The notes below the pieces were generated by a model that made no database searches, had not been told where the DNA came from, and saw only the letters and a program-made list of their open reading frames with translations. DNA of 17,053 nucleotides, from contig JAHJTR010000141.1 of assembly GCA_018829865.1 (NCBI GenBank), positions 1-17,053 of the forward strand. The letters are read 5' to 3'. The stretch comes from Patescibacteria group bacterium. Its GTDB lineage: Bacteria > Patescibacteriota > Gracilibacteria > UBA1369 > JAHJTR01. Below are positions 14,054 through 17,053 of this stretch, in pieces. The stretch's first letter is position 1. Every line of letters starts with the position of its first letter. A program made the position numbers and the translations under genes.

Positions 14054-14082
14054 ATTATTAAAATTAACACACAACACAGCAA
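14054..14082 (-). promoter_or_regulatory. Possible promoter of the GCS2 ligase gene
   Basis: Read on the minus strand: TTGCTG, a 17-nt spacer and AATAAT. Transcription would begin near 14047, almost leaderless for the ATG at 14041. The -35 is weak. The interval from here to 14296 (about 210 bp, AT-rich) otherwise shows only two short AGGTTAGT motifs (near 14140 and 14212). Confidence 0.35.
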
Positions 14083-14296
14083 AAAATAGCACATCAAATT
14101 TAAATCAACTAATCATCCAAAATTTTAGAATGTCTAAAAAAGGTTAGTTAAATGAACAAATTTACATAACTCAAACCCAAATATCAGAATAATTGAATTC
14201 ATCTCCGCTCCAGGTTAGTGTATATTTTCAATATCACAACTTCTTATAAAAACACTAAAGTTAGCTAAAATAACCAATTTTTAACTACTAAATAAT

Positions 14297-14485
14297 ATGA
14301 AGAAATACAAAGTTCATCGCATAGACGTCAAAAGTGACGATATGCAAGATAAATTGGAACAGTTCCTAAATGAACTTAATGGAGAAGTGCTTGCAGTAAT
14401 TCCAAATGTTAAACCAACTTTCCAATTCATGGGAGCAACAGCAAAAGTTGACTTTCTATTAATTGTGGAAAAAATAGCGCAATAA
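14297..14485 (+). CDS. Small conserved-looking protein, function unknown
   Basis: It has 62 residues with no membrane segment. It opens MKKYKVHRIDVKSDD, followed by an amphipathic helix (MQDKLEQFLNELNGE), strand VLAVIPNV, and a final strand DFLLIVEK. The strand-helix-strand-strand order and the closing hydrophobic strand recall DUF4177-type small proteins, though I cannot confirm the family. It starts without a Shine-Dalgarno sequence after an AT-rich leader and ends 31 nt before the methyltransferase gene, so the two may be cotranscribed. An antisense ORF over it is a shadow. Confidence 0.65.
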   Translation: MKKYKVHRIDVKSDDMQDKLEQFLNELNGEVLAVIPNVKPTFQFMGATAKVDFLLIVEKIAQ

Positions 14486-14516
14486 TAGCCCTCGAATATA
14501 ATTAGCAATTTTATCT

Positions 14517-15197
14517 ATGCAAAAACCAATCTCAAAAATCAAACTCATCGTCCAATTCATAGTATCAATCCCCGTCATGATACTGATTTTATTCTGGCCA
14601 GCCGGCACATTAAATTGGCCTGAAGCCTGGATTTATCTGGTATTACAATTAGGCTTTTCCACAGCCGTCGCCATATATCTAAACAAACACGACCCCTCCC
14701 TGCTACAAAAAAGAATGCAAATGAGAATTCCACCAAAATTATGGGACAAAATAATCGTGATACCTTTTGGACTGGCAATGATCGCCCTATTAATCGTACC
14801 GGGATTTGATGCAATCAGATACGGCTGGAGCGATATCCCCTTTTATTTTGAAATAATCGGCTTCATCGGTTTCATCATCTCTTCATATTTATTATTTTTA
14901 GTAATGAAGGAGAATACCTACCTCTTAAAAACCGTCGAAATCCAAAAAAACCATAAAGTCGTCCAAACAGGGCCCTACGCATATGTAAGACATCCAATGT
15001 ATTCCGCGGTAATAATCATGGTTTTCTCAATTGCCTTAGCGCTCGGCTCATTATACACTCTAATCCCTGCATTTTTAGCCTCTTTATCCTTGGCAATAAG
15101 AACCTCTCTCGAAGACTTAACTCTCCAAAAAGAACTCACAGGTTACAAAAATTACACAAAAAAAGTAACTTACAAACTTATCCCCCATATTTGGTAA
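14517..15197 (+). CDS. Isoprenylcysteine carboxyl methyltransferase (ICMT)-like membrane methyltransferase
   Basis: It has 226 residues with about five hydrophobic segments (12-28, 36-54, 78-95, 110-130 and 163-192). The SAM-binding C-terminal signature of the ICMT/PEMT superfamily is clear: VVQTGPYAYVRHPMYSA (148-164), with the R-H-P-M-Y core, then ED-x4-KEL-x-GY-x-x-Y (199-213) and the ending YKLIPHIW. Eukaryotic members methylate prenylated cysteines or phospholipids. Bacteria lack prenylated CaaX proteins, so a lipid or small-molecule substrate is more likely; this is inference. It lies 56 nt before the cache gene. Confidence 0.88.
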   Translation: MQKPISKIKLIVQFIVSIPVMILILFWPAGTLNWPEAWIYLVLQLGFSTAVAIYLNKHDPSLLQKRMQMRIPPKLWDKIIVIPFGLAMIALLIVPGFDAIRYGWSDIPFYFEIIGFIGFIISSYLLFLVMKENTYLLKTVEIQKNHKVVQTGPYAYVRHPMYSAVIIMVFSIALALGSLYTLIPAFLASLSLAIRTSLEDLTLQKELTGYKNYTKKVTYKLIPHIW

Positions 15198-15253
15198 ATC
15201 CCTAAATTCGTGCTAAAGATAACAATATCAATATTTTTTTATAAAACAAAAAA

Positions 15254-16180
15254 ATGAAAAACAAATTCGCTATTATCGTAGTACTTATTGTAGCTGCCCT
15301 CGCAGCCTATACATTAATGTATGGGCCATTCAGCAAAAAAGTGGATCAACCAACAGAGCAGCCCGCAGTAACCGATAATTATAAATACCAAGAAACAAAA
15401 GACTTGGTCGCACTTGTACAAGATGCCGTTAAATTAGTAGAAGAAAAAGGCGAAGATTCTTTTACCGATTTCGAAACACCAGGAAGCAAATGGCTGAATG
15501 AAGACATGTATGTTTTCGTTCTTGACGAAGAAGGAAACATGGTTTTCCACGTTGATCCAAAGCTCAAAGAAGAAAACCAAATCAATTTAAAAGACAGCAG
15601 CGGCAAACCGATTGTTAAATGGTTTTTACAAGAAGCCCTAGAATATGAAAAAGGCGAAGGTTGGACTCATTACCAATGGCCAAAACCGGACACAGCAATT
15701 GAAGAATGGAAAACCACCTATGTAAAAAAAGCACAAGCACCTTCAGGCAAAAATTACGTTGTAGGTAGCGGAATCTATAATGCAAAAATGGAGAAACAGT
15801 TTTTAGTTGATGAAGTAAAAGACGCAGCCGAGCTCCTCGAAACCGAAGGCCTGGCCGCTTTTGACAAATTAAGAGACCCTGCGGGAGAATTCATTTACAA
15901 AGATACCTATGTATTTGTCTCCAATATGGATGGAGTTGAACTGGTTAACCCCGCGTTCCCTGAACTTGAAGGGCAAAATATCACAGATCTGCAGGATATA
16001 AATGGCAAATATCTACAACAAGCAATTCAAGATTCAGTAAAAGACACCGAAGAAGGATGGGCCGATTACATGTGGCCAAAACCGGGCGCCACAGAGAGCA
16101 CTCTAAAAAACAGCTATATCAGAAAAGTTAAAGTGGGAGAGGAATATTACATTGTGGGCAGCGGATCATATCTTGAGTAA
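15254..16180 (+). CDS. Anchored protein with two tandem single-cache domains
   Basis: It has 308 residues. A signal-anchor (about 4-22) exports the protein. Two homologous domains follow, at about 47-175 and 183-306. Each has a helix rich in DAV/AAEL, a strand TYVFV or MYVFV followed by a G turn, NP or DP, a KD-x-x-GK or QDINGK segment, GEGW or EEGW, WPKP (142-145 and 274-277), SY or TY, and a final VGSGxY (170-175 and 301-306). This is the pattern of extracellular small-ligand sensor cache domains. No HAMP, kinase, cyclase or chemoreceptor part follows, so it is a stand-alone binding protein, possibly passing signal through a partner. A weak TTGGTA-17-TAAAGA lies at 15191-15219. Confidence 0.87.
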   Translation: MKNKFAIIVVLIVAALAAYTLMYGPFSKKVDQPTEQPAVTDNYKYQETKDLVALVQDAVKLVEEKGEDSFTDFETPGSKWLNEDMYVFVLDEEGNMVFHVDPKLKEENQINLKDSSGKPIVKWFLQEALEYEKGEGWTHYQWPKPDTAIEEWKTTYVKKAQAPSGKNYVVGSGIYNAKMEKQFLVDEVKDAAELLETEGLAAFDKLRDPAGEFIYKDTYVFVSNMDGVELVNPAFPELEGQNITDLQDINGKYLQQAIQDSVKDTEEGWADYMWPKPGATESTLKNSYIRKVKVGEEYYIVGSGSYLE

Positions 16181-16212
16181 AAGATCTCCAAATAAAACCA
16201 CATTTCACAATT

Positions 16213-16247
16213 AAAGAGCACAAATGTTACAATCATCTGTGCTCTTT
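16213..16247. terminator. Perfect 10-bp hairpin after the cache gene
   Basis: AAAGAGCACA (16213-16222) and TGTGCTCTTT (16238-16247) are exact complements around a 15-nt loop. It follows the cache stop by 32 nt. The tail is only TTT on either strand, so it is a weak intrinsic terminator at best, or another regulatory hairpin. Its right arm touches the -35 of the next promoter. Confidence 0.6.
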
Positions 16248-16273
16248 ACAAAATATCAAACATAAAAAATAAT
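16245..16273 (+). promoter_or_regulatory. Promoter of the adenine deaminase gene
   Basis: TTTACA, a 17-nt spacer and AATAAT, both five of six consensus bases. Transcription would start near 16280, giving a leader of about 10 nt. The -35 overlaps the last three bases of the upstream hairpin. Confidence 0.6.
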
Positions 16274-16289
16274 CCTTAACAAAACCCCC

Positions 16290-17053
16290 ATGCCCACAAC
16301 TTCAACCAACAATTTCGCCAAAAATATCCCCAAAGCCGAGCTCCATTTGCATATCGAAGGGAGTTTTGAGCCCGAACTGATGTTTGAAATTGCCAAGCGC
16401 AATAATAAAGAAATTAAATATAAATCGGTTGAGGAGATTAAAAACGCCTACAATTTCAGCAATCTGCAAGATTTTCTGAACATTTATTATGAAGGAGCAA
16501 GCGTCCTAATCCAAGAACAAGATTTTTACGACCTAACCTGGGCCTATCTGCAAAAAATTCATTCGCAAAATGTCATTCACACCGAAATATTCTTCGACCC
16601 TCAAACCCACACGGATAGAGGAATAGAATTTGGCACGGTTATTAAAGGAGTAAGTCGAGCCTTAAAGGATGCCGAAAAACTGGGCATCAGCTCAAAACTA
16701 ATAATGTGCTTCCTGCGGCATCTTGATCAAGAAGCCGCAATGAAAACACTTAACGAAGCCTTGGAATACAAAAGTTTAATTACCGCAGTGGGTCTGGATT
16801 CATCTGAAGTCGGCAATCCTCCTGCAAAATTTCAGCAAGTATTCGAAAAAGCCAAAGAAGAAGGACTGTTAACCGTAGCCCACGCCGGAGAAGAAGGCCC
16901 GGCCCAGTACATTTGGGAAGCGCTTGATTTACTAAAAGTTTCTCGAATAGATCACGGCAACCATTCACTTGATGACGAGAAACTCGTTGAAGAATTAGTC
17001 AAACGCAAAATGGCATTAACGGTCTGCCCTCTCTCAAATCTAAAACTACAAGT
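16290..17053 (+). CDS. Adenine (or adenosine) deaminase, 3' end beyond window
   Basis: It is open from ATG 16290 to the window edge (254 codons). TIM-barrel metallo-deaminase of purine salvage: zinc ligands H19 and H21 in AELHLHIEGS, H198 with the catalytic E201 in AHAGEEG, and H222 in RIDHGNHSLDD; VCPLSNLKLQ follows. The last zinc ligand (Asp) lies outside the window. The HIEG (not HLDG) motif and EIFFDPQTHTDRG (about 101-113) are typical of the adenine deaminase branch (Aah1-like), which converts adenine to hypoxanthine, rather than of adenosine deaminase proper. The start fits the family, is preceded by a promoter, and has no Shine-Dalgarno sequence. Confidence 0.9.
   Translation, partial: MPTTSTNNFAKNIPKAELHLHIEGSFEPELMFEIAKRNNKEIKYKSVEEIKNAYNFSNLQDFLNIYYEGASVLIQEQDFYDLTWAYLQKIHSQNVIHTEIFFDPQTHTDRGIEFGTVIKGVSRALKDAEKLGISSKLIMCFLRHLDQEAAMKTLNEALEYKSLITAVGLDSSEVGNPPAKFQQVFEKAKEEGLLTVAHAGEEGPAQYIWEALDLLKVSRIDHGNHSLDDEKLVEELVKRKMALTVCPLSNLKLQ

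Noticed and set aside
14042..14092. Longer start of the GCS2 ligase at ATG 14092
   Set aside because: The added 17 residues do not resemble the family and lie over the predicted promoter; ATG 14041 fits better.

Overview
The window looks like a piece of a small, AT-rich bacterial genome, most probably a Patescibacteria/CPR lineage (Gracilibacteria or Peregrinibacteria would fit, but I cannot place it firmly). The reasons are: a compact ribosomal operon with weak or absent Shine-Dalgarno sequences, TAA at almost every stop, TTG and GTG starts in the operon, many small membrane-anchored proteins, and a host gene order that is conserved in outline with lineage-specific changes. TGA behaves as a stop, so code 25 is not in use.

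Region 1 (1-5433, + strand) is the distal part of the S10/spc/alpha operon: map (partial), infA, rpmJ, rpsM, rpsK, rpsD, rpoA, rplQ, rplM, rpsI, with trmD placed directly after rpsI. A sigma70-like promoter (TTGATT-17-TAAAAT) lies just before infA.

Region 2 (5478-10399, - strand) is a four-gene accessory operon. In transcription order it encodes a CotH-family kinase-like protein, a DUF4956 membrane protein, a membrane-anchored hybrid of a degenerate CotH-like domain and a right-handed beta-helix, and a VTC-domain (polyphosphate polymerase-like) protein. The genes are 10-11 nt apart or overlap by 1 nt, and a good promoter precedes them. The operon is bracketed by two direct copies of the same 86-bp piece of the trmD 3' end (5315-5400 inside intact trmD; 10463-10548 as an isolated fragment). 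The copies are 79/86 identical and differ almost only at third codon positions. This looks like the scar of an insertion or recombination at the end of trmD by DNA that carried a diverged trmD end.

Region 3 (about 10550-12728, + strand) is laid out like a cassette array. Small, functionally unrelated genes (an anchored protein, a COG4551-type LMW tyrosine phosphatase, a HicB/HicA toxin-antitoxin pair, a broken GNAT acetyltransferase) alternate with palindromic intergenic repeats of two families, C1/C2 and A/B. Several units have their own promoter. The layout recalls an integron-type array without integrase (CALIN), but canonical attC R boxes are not evident.

Region 4 (12698-17053) holds single genes: a GCS2-type glutamate-cysteine ligase (- strand), a small unknown protein, an isoprenylcysteine methyltransferase-like membrane protein, an anchored tandem-cache protein, a hairpin, and the 5' part of an adenine/adenosine deaminase running off the right edge. 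The junction between regions 3 and 4 falls inside the truncated GNAT gene and coincides with the only TGA stop in the window.
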